Origin: JAFLCM01 sp964510955
GTDB lineage: Bacteria; Planctomycetota; Phycisphaerae; Phycisphaerales; UBA1924
Reading direction: 5' to 3'
NCBI GenBank assembly: GCA_964510955.1
Contig: CAZEDW010000015.1
Location: forward strand, 1 to 64,000
Length of the DNA: 64,000 bases
Under the pieces are notes generated by a model, which ran no database searches, was not told where the DNA came from, and saw nothing but the letters and a program-made list of their open reading frames with translations. Positions 7,447-18,265 of this stretch are shown here, one piece after another. Every line of letters begins with the position of its first letter. Positions within the stretch are counted from its first letter, which is position 1. Made by a program: the position numbers and the translations under genes.

Positions 7447-8784
7447 ATGATTCGCTGGTACAAGCCGTTGGTTGCGACCGCCGCCCTCGTGATGCTGGCC
7501 GCCGTGCTGTTCACGGCGCCGCGTGCGCTGGGCGACACGGTGGTGTTGAAGGACGGGACCAAGCTCGAGGGCGTGATCGACCGCGAGACGGATGAGTACC
7601 TGTTCATCAAGGTCAAGTTCGGCGACCTGACGCAGCCGAGGCTGGTGCAGAAGAAGGACATCAAGGAGATCAAGCGCGACCAGCCCAAGAGCGAGGCGGG
7701 TGGCGCCGGTGGCTCGGCGGGTGCCGGGGGTGCCGGGGGTGCCGGGGAGAAGGACTCCTCGTCCGCGACCTCGGGCGCCGCGCCCAAGGCGGATGCGCCG
7801 AAGGAAGACGGCGCTGCTTCGCCCCGCATCCGGCCCGGGGCGACCAAGGTGGCGGTGGTCACGCTGGAGGAGATGGTCGGGCCGTTCATGAACGCCAACG
7901 CGCTGAAGCACTCGATCGAGCTGATCCCCAAGGAGGAGAAGCCGGACATCGTGGTGCTGAAGATCAACTCCGGCGGAGGTGCGCTGACGGAGGTGGAGCC
8001 GCTGTCGGACACGATCCAACTGACGCTGAAGAAGGACTACCGGGTGGTCGCGTGGATCGAGAGCGCGATCTCGGCGGCGGCGATGACGGCGATGAACGTC
8101 GAAGAGATCTACATGATGAAGCGCGGCAACCTGGGCGGGGCCGTGGCGTTCCACATGACCGGCCCGGGGAAGGCCGAGGCGGCCAAGGACGCCTCGCTGG
8201 AGGAGATCCTGCGGCTGGGTGAGCTGCTGGCCAGCCGCGGTCGCTACAGCCCGCTGGTCATCCGGGCGATGCAGGAGTTCTTCTCGCTCTCGGCGGACAT
8301 CGACGACAACGGGGTGGTGACGTGGCGCAACGACGAGAAGGGCCAGTACCTGGTCAACCCCAAGACGCGGATTCTCACGTTTAACGCCGATGACGCGTAC
8401 AAGTTCAAGATCTCCAAGGGCACGGCCGACACGCTGCCGGAGCTGATGCGGCTTCTGAACGTGACCGAGTGGGTCGAGGTTGGCAAGCAGGCCGACGCGT
8501 ACCAGGTCGAGTTCCGGGCCAACGTGCAGGCGGCGCAGAACAAGATCAACGAGATCCGCCAGAAGCTGAACATCCTGATCTCGGCGGCCGAGGGCGCGCA
8601 GGACGAGCAGACCCGCGGCGCGAAGTTTGGCGAGGCCAAGCGACTGGTGGACGAGATGAAGTCGTGGGTCCGGCGGGCCCCCTCGCTGGAGTTCTACGAG
8701 GGCCTGACGCCGGAACGCTTCAAGCAGATCTACGACCAGCTCGAGCGCATCCGCAAGGGCAAGAAGACCGGCGGCGGCCGCTGA
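7447..8784 (+). CDS. Exported ClpP/NfeD/SppA-like serine peptidase
   Basis: The 445-residue protein has a signal peptide (to about residue 30), a beta-rich module (VVLKDGTKLEGVIDRETDEY ... EIKRD), a glycine-rich linker and a ClpP-crotonase domain. It keeps the SppA/NfeD pattern: VVLKINSGGG (oxyanion loop) and WIESAISAAAMTA, where Ser209 is the likely nucleophile, followed by IYMMKRGNLGGAV. NfeD-type proteases cut membrane-associated or secreted proteins. There is no NfeD membrane domain, so it should be soluble in the periplasm. GGAG lies six bases before the ATG. It sits 90 bases after its serine-less paralogue, probably in one operon. Confidence 0.78.
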   Translation: MIRWYKPLVATAALVMLAAVLFTAPRALGDTVVLKDGTKLEGVIDRETDEYLFIKVKFGDLTQPRLVQKKDIKEIKRDQPKSEAGGAGGSAGAGGAGGAGEKDSSSATSGAAPKADAPKEDGAASPRIRPGATKVAVVTLEEMVGPFMNANALKHSIELIPKEEKPDIVVLKINSGGGALTEVEPLSDTIQLTLKKDYRVVAWIESAISAAAMTAMNVEEIYMMKRGNLGGAVAFHMTGPGKAEAAKDASLEEILRLGELLASRGRYSPLVIRAMQEFFSLSADIDDNGVVTWRNDEKGQYLVNPKTRILTFNADDAYKFKISKGTADTLPELMRLLNVTEWVEVGKQADAYQVEFRANVQAAQNKINEIRQKLNILISAAEGAQDEQTRGAKFGEAKRLVDEMKSWVRRAPSLEFYEGLTPERFKQIYDQLERIRKGKKTGGGR

Positions 8785-8814
8785 AGCCGGCGAGACGAGC
8801 GTACACGAGTGCGG

Positions 8815-8837
8815 CGCCGGCCTGCGGGCGGCCGGCG
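8815..8837 (+). terminator. Possible terminator after the ClpP/NfeD-like pair
   Basis: An 8-bp GC stem (8815-8822 with 8830-8837) with a seven-base loop lies 31 bases past the stop codon and is followed by TTGTTA. The T-tract is poor, so termination is only suggested. It sits between two convergent genes. Confidence 0.35.
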
Positions 8838-8919
8838 GTTGTTACACGCCGCGTGCGCAAGGGCGCCAGGCGCGAGGGCTCGCGTGCTCTTGTACGGGAT
8901 GCGGCGTTGACCAGCGTCC

Positions 8920-10155
8920 TTATGACGCCTTGGCGCCGGATTCCTTCCACTGCTTGATGACGCTGGCCTCGGTGTCGCGGCTCATGCCGGCGCGGAGCTT
9001 GGCTTGCCGCTCGGCGGGCATGGTGGCCAGCCACGCCAGGGTGTCTTTGACCGTGACGTCAACGGGCCGGAAGGTGAGCCCGGCCCTGGCGGCCTTGCCC
9101 ACGTCGCGCCGGTGGAAGCCGGCGCCCTCGCCGTCGCCGCTGATGCAGATGGTGACGTCGGCCGGGGCCGGGGCTTTTTCGTTGAACTTCTCGAGGAAAT
9201 CGAAGGGCACCCAGACGGGGGTGGGCTTGTCGTTGGAGGCGTCGATGCAGGCCTTGAAGAAGTCGCCCTGCTTCATCTGGGGGCAGGTGGCGTTGAAAAC
9301 GCCGGTGATGTTCTTCTCGATGACGCGGATGTTCCACTCCCCCAGGTCGCGGGCGTCGATGAACTGGATGGGCATGTCCGGGGTGCCGGGCAGGAGCATC
9401 TCGCCGCCGTGCTGGGCCCGCCAGGGCCAGTAGGTGAAGCGGTCGGTGGGGTCGCCGGGGCCGACGATGAATCCGGGGCGGATGTTGGCGCAGCGTCCGG
9501 GGAAGGCCTTTTCGGCTGCCTGCTCGCACAGGACCTTGAGGGGGCCGTAGTTCTCGAACTGCTTGCCCATGTCCTCAACGGTCGGATCGGCCATGACGCC
9601 CAAGGCGTCGGACTCGTCCTTGTTGGGCTGATCGTTCTTGGCGTAGACGCTGATGGAGCTGATGAAGGTGTAGTGCTTGACGCCGGCGGCGGCGAGGAGC
9701 TCGGCGGAGGCCCTGACGATGCGGGGGACGAAGCCCGAGGTGTCGATGACGGCGTCCCAGGTGCGGCCCTTGAGGGATTCGAGGCCCTTGGGCGAGTTCG
9801 GGTCGGCGTCGTCGGCGTGCTTCTCGGGGTCGCGGTTGCCGTAGAGGACCTCGATCTTGTCCATGAAGGGCAGCTCGCGGTTGATCTCCTTGCGCTTCTT
9901 TTCGGTGCGGCCGCGGTTGAAGGCGGTGACGCTCCAGCCCTTGGCGAGGGCGGCCTCGATCATGCAGGGGCCGATGAAGCCGGTGCCGCCGAGCACGAGC
10001 AGCCGGAACTTGCCCCCGTCGGCCTTGCCGGCCGGGGCTTTGTCGGCCTGGGCGAGGGCCTTGGCGGCGAACGAGGAGAGGGCCAGGGCGCCGCCGGCGG
10101 CGATGGTGTTGCGGATGAACTGGCGGCGGGAGGGATGGTTGGAGGGGGTGGTCAT
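8920..10155 (-). CDS. Tat-exported NAD-dependent epimerase/dehydratase (extended SDR)
   Basis: The 411-residue protein starts with a twin-arginine signal (SRRQFIRN, then a hydrophobic stretch ending AKALAQ). The mature part is an extended short-chain dehydrogenase: Rossmann glycine motif LVLGGTGFIG, ISSISVYA strand, and YGPLK as the catalytic Tyr-x-x-x-Lys, with IRPGFIVGPGDPTDRF downstream. Such enzymes act on nucleotide sugars using bound NAD(P). Export through Tat fits a protein folded with its cofactor in the cytosol, but the periplasmic substrate is unknown. The ATG at 10155 places the RR motif at residues 9-10; in-frame codons upstream lack protein character. Confidence 0.85.
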   Translation of the reverse strand: MTTPSNHPSRRQFIRNTIAAGGALALSSFAAKALAQADKAPAGKADGGKFRLLVLGGTGFIGPCMIEAALAKGWSVTAFNRGRTEKKRKEINRELPFMDKIEVLYGNRDPEKHADDADPNSPKGLESLKGRTWDAVIDTSGFVPRIVRASAELLAAAGVKHYTFISSISVYAKNDQPNKDESDALGVMADPTVEDMGKQFENYGPLKVLCEQAAEKAFPGRCANIRPGFIVGPGDPTDRFTYWPWRAQHGGEMLLPGTPDMPIQFIDARDLGEWNIRVIEKNITGVFNATCPQMKQGDFFKACIDASNDKPTPVWVPFDFLEKFNEKAPAPADVTICISGDGEGAGFHRRDVGKAARAGLTFRPVDVTVKDTLAWLATMPAERQAKLRAGMSRDTEASVIKQWKESGAKAS

Positions 10156-10328
10156 GGGGGGTGGGGCCGGGGGCTCGGGGGCGAGTGGCGAGGTGGCAGG
10201 ATCGGCTCGGCGCGTTGGGGGGTCGTACCTGTGCGGGCTGGTACGGTTGCAGCCCGGGACGGGGGCGTCGGTAGCAAGGCGCCCGCACGGTACCCGCCAG
10301 GGGCATCTGATACGAATCGGACTATTCA

Positions 10329-11726
10329 GTGACCCACAGCCCACCAGGAGAAACCGAAGAGTCTGGAGCGTCGCCTTTCGTGCGATCTGTGGCAGGGGTG
10401 CTCTCGCTGCGGCCCGGGGAGGTGGGGGTGACGCTTCTGAGCACGCTGGCGGTTTTTACGTTTTTCCTGGGGTACGGGGGCGTCAAGCCGCTACGAGACG
10501 CGATGGGGATCGAGAGGGGGGCGGACAAGCTGGTGTGGCTGATGACGGCGACGCTGGTCGCGTCGTTCATGGTCAGCCCGGTGATCTCGTGGGCGATGCG
10601 GGTGTTCGGTTCGGACGCCGCGGCGCGCCGGAAGTTGCCCGTCCGCGTGTACCGGTTTTTCGCGGCAAACGTTGTTCTCTTCGCGCTGGCGCGCTGGGTC
10701 GTGCCGGAAGATCAGCGTTACAAGGTGGGCTATGTGTTCTATGTGTGGGCGAGCGTGTTCAATTTGACGTGCGTCGGCGCGTTCTGGAGCCTGATGGCCG
10801 ACGTGTTCCCGCGCGAGCGGTCGCTGCGGGCGTTCGGCGTGATCGCGGTGGGGGCGACGCTGGGGCTGATCGCGGGGGCCTGGGCGGCGGAGCGGCTGGG
10901 CAGGGCGGGGGCTTCGCCGCTGGTGTTCATGGGGGGCCTGGCGGTGCTGCTGGAAGTCGCGGCGCGGCTGCTGGGGCTGGTGGGACGCGGGGCGCTGGGT
11001 GCTGGGATCGAGGTCCCGGCTGAATTGGGGCCCGTCTCCAGCGGCGCGCGAGGCTCACGGGGAGAGTGCACGGTGCTCGCGGGGCTGGGCGCGGTTGTTT
11101 CGTCGCGGTACCTGATGGGCGTGTGCGTTTACCTGTTGATCTATTCGGTGACATCGACGTTCTTCTACCTGGTGCAGCAGCGGGTGATCGGCGCGGCGGG
11201 GGCCGACACCGCGGCGCGGACGGCGATGAACGCGAGCATTGATTTCTGGGCCAACAGCGCGACGCTGGTGATCCAACTGTTTCTCACCGGGCGGATCATC
11301 CGGGTCGTGGGCCAGAGCGGCGCGCTGGCGGCAACGCCTTTGGTGACGGTGGCGGGGCTGGCGTGGATGGGAGGGTCGGGGGGCGGCTCGGGCCTGGGCT
11401 CGCTGACGCAGGCGGTGGTAACCCGCCGCAGCGTGCACTACGCGGTGGATCGGCCGGGGCGCGAGGCGCTGTACACGGTGATCCCGCCGGAGCAGAAGTA
11501 CACCGCCAAGAGCTTCATCGACACCTTCATCTACCGCGGCGGCGACGCGCTGGGGGCGTGGGTGGAGACGGCGATGAAGGCGTCGAACCTGCCGGTGCTG
11601 TGGGTGGCGGGGCCGATGTGCGCGGCGGGGGCGGTGCTGGGGGTGTGGCTGGGGAGGCGGGCGGCGGCGAGCGCTGGCGGTGCGTTCAGCCAACCTGCGC
11701 ACCACGGGGCCTCTGGTCGCCGCTGA
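10329..11726 (+). CDS. ATP/ADP-translocase-like (Npt/AAA family) membrane transporter
   Basis: This 465-residue protein has about eleven hydrophobic segments and the family signature GYGGVKPLRDAMGI near residue 49, resembling the GYxxLxPLRDEMG of nucleotide transporters from plastids, chlamydiae and rickettsiae. A second family feature is FWSLMADVFPRERSLRAFG. In intracellular bacteria this family exchanges ATP for ADP; homologues in free-living bacteria are mostly uncharacterised and may move other substrates. It starts with GTG and is divergent from the epimerase with 173 bases between. It ends 15 bases before the DUF4132 gene. Substrate is unknown. Confidence 0.72.
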   Translation: MTHSPPGETEESGASPFVRSVAGVLSLRPGEVGVTLLSTLAVFTFFLGYGGVKPLRDAMGIERGADKLVWLMTATLVASFMVSPVISWAMRVFGSDAAARRKLPVRVYRFFAANVVLFALARWVVPEDQRYKVGYVFYVWASVFNLTCVGAFWSLMADVFPRERSLRAFGVIAVGATLGLIAGAWAAERLGRAGASPLVFMGGLAVLLEVAARLLGLVGRGALGAGIEVPAELGPVSSGARGSRGECTVLAGLGAVVSSRYLMGVCVYLLIYSVTSTFFYLVQQRVIGAAGADTAARTAMNASIDFWANSATLVIQLFLTGRIIRVVGQSGALAATPLVTVAGLAWMGGSGGGSGLGSLTQAVVTRRSVHYAVDRPGREALYTVIPPEQKYTAKSFIDTFIYRGGDALGAWVETAMKASNLPVLWVAGPMCAAGAVLGVWLGRRAAASAGGAFSQPAHHGASGRR

Positions 11727-11741
11727 ACTTATGATTCGCTC

Positions 11742-14366
11742 GTGACCACTCCGACCAACTACCTGCCGCGCTCCGCGACGGTGATGAGGTTGCGCGGTCT
11801 TCTGTTGCGCGACGGGGACGGTGTTTCGCAACGCCTCCCCCGCTTCGACGCACCGTTGAACGACCCAGACTGCGGGGTACTGGCGCGACTCGACGCGTGC
11901 ATCGAGCGATGGTCCGGGCATCCCTATTCATGGCCCGATCCAATCGTCGGCCTTCCACCCGAGGCCGCGGCTGACCCGGTGGGCTGGGTCCGAGTGATCG
12001 TGGCGGCGGTCTTTTCGATTCGACACTGGGCTCGTTTGCGGAGAACGAGTCCAAGTGACGGCCCGCTGACCGGGGTGATTTGCAGGCTTCAACGATCGGT
12101 GACCCCGCTCCTCGAGCATAGTCCCGCATGGTCGAGCGAACATCTCGGCGATCTGTGTTCCTCGCTGCTGCTCGAAGCCGCGGATGCGCCCCATGAAAGG
12201 CCGCTCGAGTGGGGGCATCGCGTCCTCGCCCGCGCAATCGAGCTTGCTCAGGAGCCGCACGAGGGGCGCACCAGGTTTCTTCTCTCCCGACTGGTCGAGA
12301 CTTGGCCGGGGATTCAGCCGGGACAACTCGATTCATTTCTCGCAGTCTACGACGCCGCTGCCGATGACTCGCTGCTTCTGCGGCACGGCGAAGACTGGGC
12401 CGAAGAGGCACTTCGTCTCATGGTGGATCTCTGGCCCGAGGAACGAGCCGCATGGTCAAGGCTGCTTCGGTGGTGCGCCGGGGTTGAAGGTGCGCGACCG
12501 TCAAAGCGGCACATAGCCGCGATGCCGGGCCTGCTCGCGAGCGTCGGGTCCGAGCGGGCCCTTGCGTGGACCGTCCGGTGGGTTTCGATGTTCGATCGCT
12601 CGCTCGCTCTGCACCGTCAACTCCAGACGCTAAGCCGGCTCGGGTCGAGCGGCCCCGAGTACACAGCAGCGCGGGAAAAGTGCTGGACGATCGGTCATTG
12701 GCAAGCGTTGAATCAGCGCGTTGCGAAAGGGCTCGTGTGGCTGCTCCGCGAGGCCCCGCTCGCTTCAACCGGGCCATCGCTCGAACGCGCCGCGGCGGCC
12801 TGCTACGCGCAGGGGTTTGTTCCAGGCGTCTGTTGCGCGCTTGTCGGGCAGGCGTGCGTCAGTGTGCTGGCGAGCCATCCTGAGCCCCGGGCCATCGCAC
12901 ACCTGCAGCGCGTCCGAGATCTTTCCCGCATCAAGCCGGGGCGGTCCGCCGCAAATAGAGCCCTCGCCGAACTCGCAGATCGGATGGAGATATCGCCCGA
13001 CGACGTCGAGGACATCGGGGTCCCGACCCTCGATCTGGCGACCGATGGCACGCGCACAACGCGTTGCGGGAGCGGGTCGATCGTGCTCCGGCTCACCGAT
13101 CTGGGCGCCGTCTCCGTACACTACCGCGACGCGCGGGGACGCGAGAAGAAGACGATCCCCGCGACCGTTCGCGCCGAGCACGCGGGGGTCGTGACCGCGG
13201 CCAAAGCCGATGTCAAGCTCCTTCGGGGCATGGTCCAGTCCGCGGCGCACCGACTGGAGCGTTCGCTGCGCGGCCGGCGACTTTGGAGTGCCGCGGCGTG
13301 GCGAACGAGTTTGCTCGATCATCCCGTGCTTCGCGTCGTCGCTGCGCGTTTGATCTGGACGGTCCAAGCCGACGGCGACGGCGCATCCCGGCAGTTTTTC
13401 CTGAAAGACGGGAGGCCCGTTGATCGGCACGGTCAGGCAACTGACTGGCCGCGCTTGGTTGAGTCCGTTCGCCTCTGGCACCCGGTCGAGGGCGCACCGG
13501 ACGAGGTCCACGACTGGCAGCGGTTGATCGAATCGTCGGTAACCCAGCCGTTCCGCCAGGCGCATCGGGAGGTGTACCGCCTCGACGCCATCGATGGCGC
13601 CGATCCCTGCGCGTCGGTTCGTTTCGCCGACACGATCATTCTTCAGCGGACCCTGGTCGGACTGTGCAAATCCAAGGACTGGAGCATGTCGCTGTTCATC
13701 GGCAGCTCAGGGTCACCTCCCGTACTTCGGGTCCCCGCGGAGGCGGTCCTTGTCGCCCTCGATGTCAGGCCCATTGGAGAGCAGACGGACCTTAACGGCG
13801 GCTACCGCCATGTTCTGGTGGGCCGGATTACCGCGCGTCATGGCGAGGAGGCGATCCCTCTGACGGCTGTCGCGCCCCGCCTTCTTTCGGAGGTCTTCCG
13901 CGATGTCGATCTCTTCGTATCGGTTGGAGCGATCCAGGGCGGCGTTACCACGGCGTTCGATTCGCATTCCGAGCTACAGCCGGGGGCGGCGTCACGTCGC
14001 GACACGGCACCCGGAGCATTCGCTCGCCAGCGGGCGACCTTGATCGGTCGCATGATCGCCGCGGGGGTGCTGGGAGACCATATGTGCGTCGACGGCAACG
14101 TGCTGGTGGTTCAGGGCGCGTTGAATGAGTACAGGATCGGCATCGACTCCGGCCAGGTCTGGTTCGGTCCCGCTCGGCGACCACTGCAGATCACCGAGCG
14201 AGAGATACCCACTGAGTATGTCGTTCCGCCGCTGCCGTACGCCGATGATGAGCGGCTCGTGTACATCCTGCGAGTCGCGCTCATGCTGGCAGAAGACATC
14301 CGAATCTCAGATGACCGACTGGCTGAACAGATTTCCGATCGATCGGATGATGTGACCGGCGTTTGA
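11742..14366 (+). CDS. Large DUF4132-family protein
   Basis: The 874-residue protein is soluble, with no signal or membrane segment. The middle part has the DUF4132 pattern: LDHPVLRVVAARLIWTVQ, then FFLKDGRPVDRHG, then VRLWHPVEG, WQRLIESSVTQPFRQAHREVY. The C-terminal block (LNEYRIGIDSGQVWFG) resembles the terminal domain that usually accompanies it. The N-terminal 400 residues are helical and unrecognised. DUF4132/MolR-type proteins have no established activity. The GTG at 11742 lies 15 bases after the transporter stop. Base use is less G-skewed than in its neighbours, which may indicate a different origin. Confidence 0.72.
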   Translation: MTTPTNYLPRSATVMRLRGLLLRDGDGVSQRLPRFDAPLNDPDCGVLARLDACIERWSGHPYSWPDPIVGLPPEAAADPVGWVRVIVAAVFSIRHWARLRRTSPSDGPLTGVICRLQRSVTPLLEHSPAWSSEHLGDLCSSLLLEAADAPHERPLEWGHRVLARAIELAQEPHEGRTRFLLSRLVETWPGIQPGQLDSFLAVYDAAADDSLLLRHGEDWAEEALRLMVDLWPEERAAWSRLLRWCAGVEGARPSKRHIAAMPGLLASVGSERALAWTVRWVSMFDRSLALHRQLQTLSRLGSSGPEYTAAREKCWTIGHWQALNQRVAKGLVWLLREAPLASTGPSLERAAAACYAQGFVPGVCCALVGQACVSVLASHPEPRAIAHLQRVRDLSRIKPGRSAANRALAELADRMEISPDDVEDIGVPTLDLATDGTRTTRCGSGSIVLRLTDLGAVSVHYRDARGREKKTIPATVRAEHAGVVTAAKADVKLLRGMVQSAAHRLERSLRGRRLWSAAAWRTSLLDHPVLRVVAARLIWTVQADGDGASRQFFLKDGRPVDRHGQATDWPRLVESVRLWHPVEGAPDEVHDWQRLIESSVTQPFRQAHREVYRLDAIDGADPCASVRFADTIILQRTLVGLCKSKDWSMSLFIGSSGSPPVLRVPAEAVLVALDVRPIGEQTDLNGGYRHVLVGRITARHGEEAIPLTAVAPRLLSEVFRDVDLFVSVGAIQGGVTTAFDSHSELQPGAASRRDTAPGAFARQRATLIGRMIAAGVLGDHMCVDGNVLVVQGALNEYRIGIDSGQVWFGPARRPLQITEREIPTEYVVPPLPYADDERLVYILRVALMLAEDIRISDDRLAEQISDRSDDVTGV

Positions 14367-14396
14367 TCGCGGCGATACGATCCATAAACTGAGCTC

Positions 14397-15323
14397 GTGG
14401 AACTGACCCCCCTCCGCTACTTCCGCGCCATCGCCCAGCACGGGCACATGACCAAGGCCTCGCGGGCGCTGGGGGTGACGCAGCCGACGCTGTCGGCGAT
14501 GCTCAAGAAGCTGGAGGCGGAAGTCGGGGCGGACCTGTTGCACCGGACGGGGCGCGGGGTTGAGCTGACCGAGGCGGGGCGGGTGTTCCTTCGGCACGCC
14601 GAGGACGCGGTGCGACGGGCGGACGCGGGGGTGGCGGCGGTGCGGGAGCTGATGGGGCTGGAGAAGGGGTCGATCCGGGTGGGTGGCGGGGCGACGGCGA
14701 CGACGTACCTCCTGCCGCCGGTGGTGTCGGCGGTGCGCCGGGCCCACCCCGGGCTGCGGTTCTATGTGCGCGAGGCGGGGAGCAACACGGTGGCGGCGGC
14801 GGTGCGGACTGGCGAGCTCGACATGGGCATCGTCACGCTGCCGCTGGCGGCGATGGATGCGCCGGAGCTTTTGACCATCCCGCTGGTGGAGGACGAGCTG
14901 CGGCTGATTTTGCCGGGGCGGCACCGGCTTGCTGGCGCCGGCGGCGCAACCAAGGGGCCGCGCGGGTTCAGGTGGAAGGACCTGTCGGGTGAGTCGGTGG
15001 TGGCCTTCGAGGCCGGCACCGCGGTGCGCGAGGTGATCGACCGGGCATCGGCGGCGGCGGGCGTGACGCTCAATGTGGTGATGGAACTCCGGTCCATCGA
15101 GTCGATCAAGCAGATGGTGAGGGCGGGGATCGGGGTGGGGTTTGTGTCGAGGTTCGCGCTACCCGATGGGGAAGGGCTGGTGTGTCGCGAGGGGAAACTG
15201 GCGCGCGGCCTGGCCCTGGTGCGCCGCAGGGATCGGCTGCCGAGTCCGGCGGGGGCGCTTTTCGAGCGGACGCTGCGGGAGTCGGTGGGGGTGGGCGGGG
15301 GTCGCAGGGGCGGAGTACGATAA
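14397..15323 (+). CDS. LysR-family transcriptional regulator
   Basis: The 308-residue protein has an N-terminal winged helix-turn-helix (LRYFRAIAQHGHMTKASRALGVTQPTLSAMLKKLE) and a LysR effector domain from about residue 90 (two alpha/beta lobes; RVGGGATATTYLLPPVV, ELDMGIVTLPL, GIGVGFVSRFAL). These regulators bind a small metabolite and activate or repress, often a neighbouring gene. The start is a GTG directly before ELTPLRYF. The aconitase gene lies 125 bases downstream on the same strand, with a T-N11-A palindrome at the junction, so aconitase is the obvious candidate target. Effector unknown. Confidence 0.88.
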   Translation: MELTPLRYFRAIAQHGHMTKASRALGVTQPTLSAMLKKLEAEVGADLLHRTGRGVELTEAGRVFLRHAEDAVRRADAGVAAVRELMGLEKGSIRVGGGATATTYLLPPVVSAVRRAHPGLRFYVREAGSNTVAAAVRTGELDMGIVTLPLAAMDAPELLTIPLVEDELRLILPGRHRLAGAGGATKGPRGFRWKDLSGESVVAFEAGTAVREVIDRASAAAGVTLNVVMELRSIESIKQMVRAGIGVGFVSRFALPDGEGLVCREGKLARGLALVRRRDRLPSPAGALFERTLRESVGVGGGRRGGVR

Positions 15324-15334
15324 ACAGTATTTAT
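15320..15334. promoter_or_regulatory. LysR-type T-N11-A palindrome upstream of aconitase
   Basis: ATAAA (15320-15324) and TTTAT (15330-15334) form a perfect inverted repeat with a five-base spacer. Its T at 15321 and A at 15333 fit the LysR consensus T-N11-A. It overlaps the stop codon of the regulator gene and lies 115 bases before the aconitase ATG, in an AT-rich patch that is unusual for this window. Confidence 0.5.
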
Positions 15335-15448
15335 GGAATATGTAGCATCGATTGATTGGATTCATGCGCACCAAGAAGCGATAGTTCCCTCGTCCCACAG
15401 CATTCGCGGTGGGCTCCAAGCTGATCACATCCCTCAACCGAGGACCCC

Positions 15449-18202
<2,754 letters not shown>

Positions 18203-18265
18203 GCGGCGGGGCCGGCGGGTCGGGCATCCGGTCCTGCGGGTGGTGGCCGCTCGTATCATCTCGCG

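Noticed and set aside
10231..10288. GTGCGGGC and GCCCGCAC inverted repeat, 42 bases apart, between the divergent epimerase and transporter genes
   Set aside because: Short arms, very GC-rich and far apart; expected by chance in this composition.
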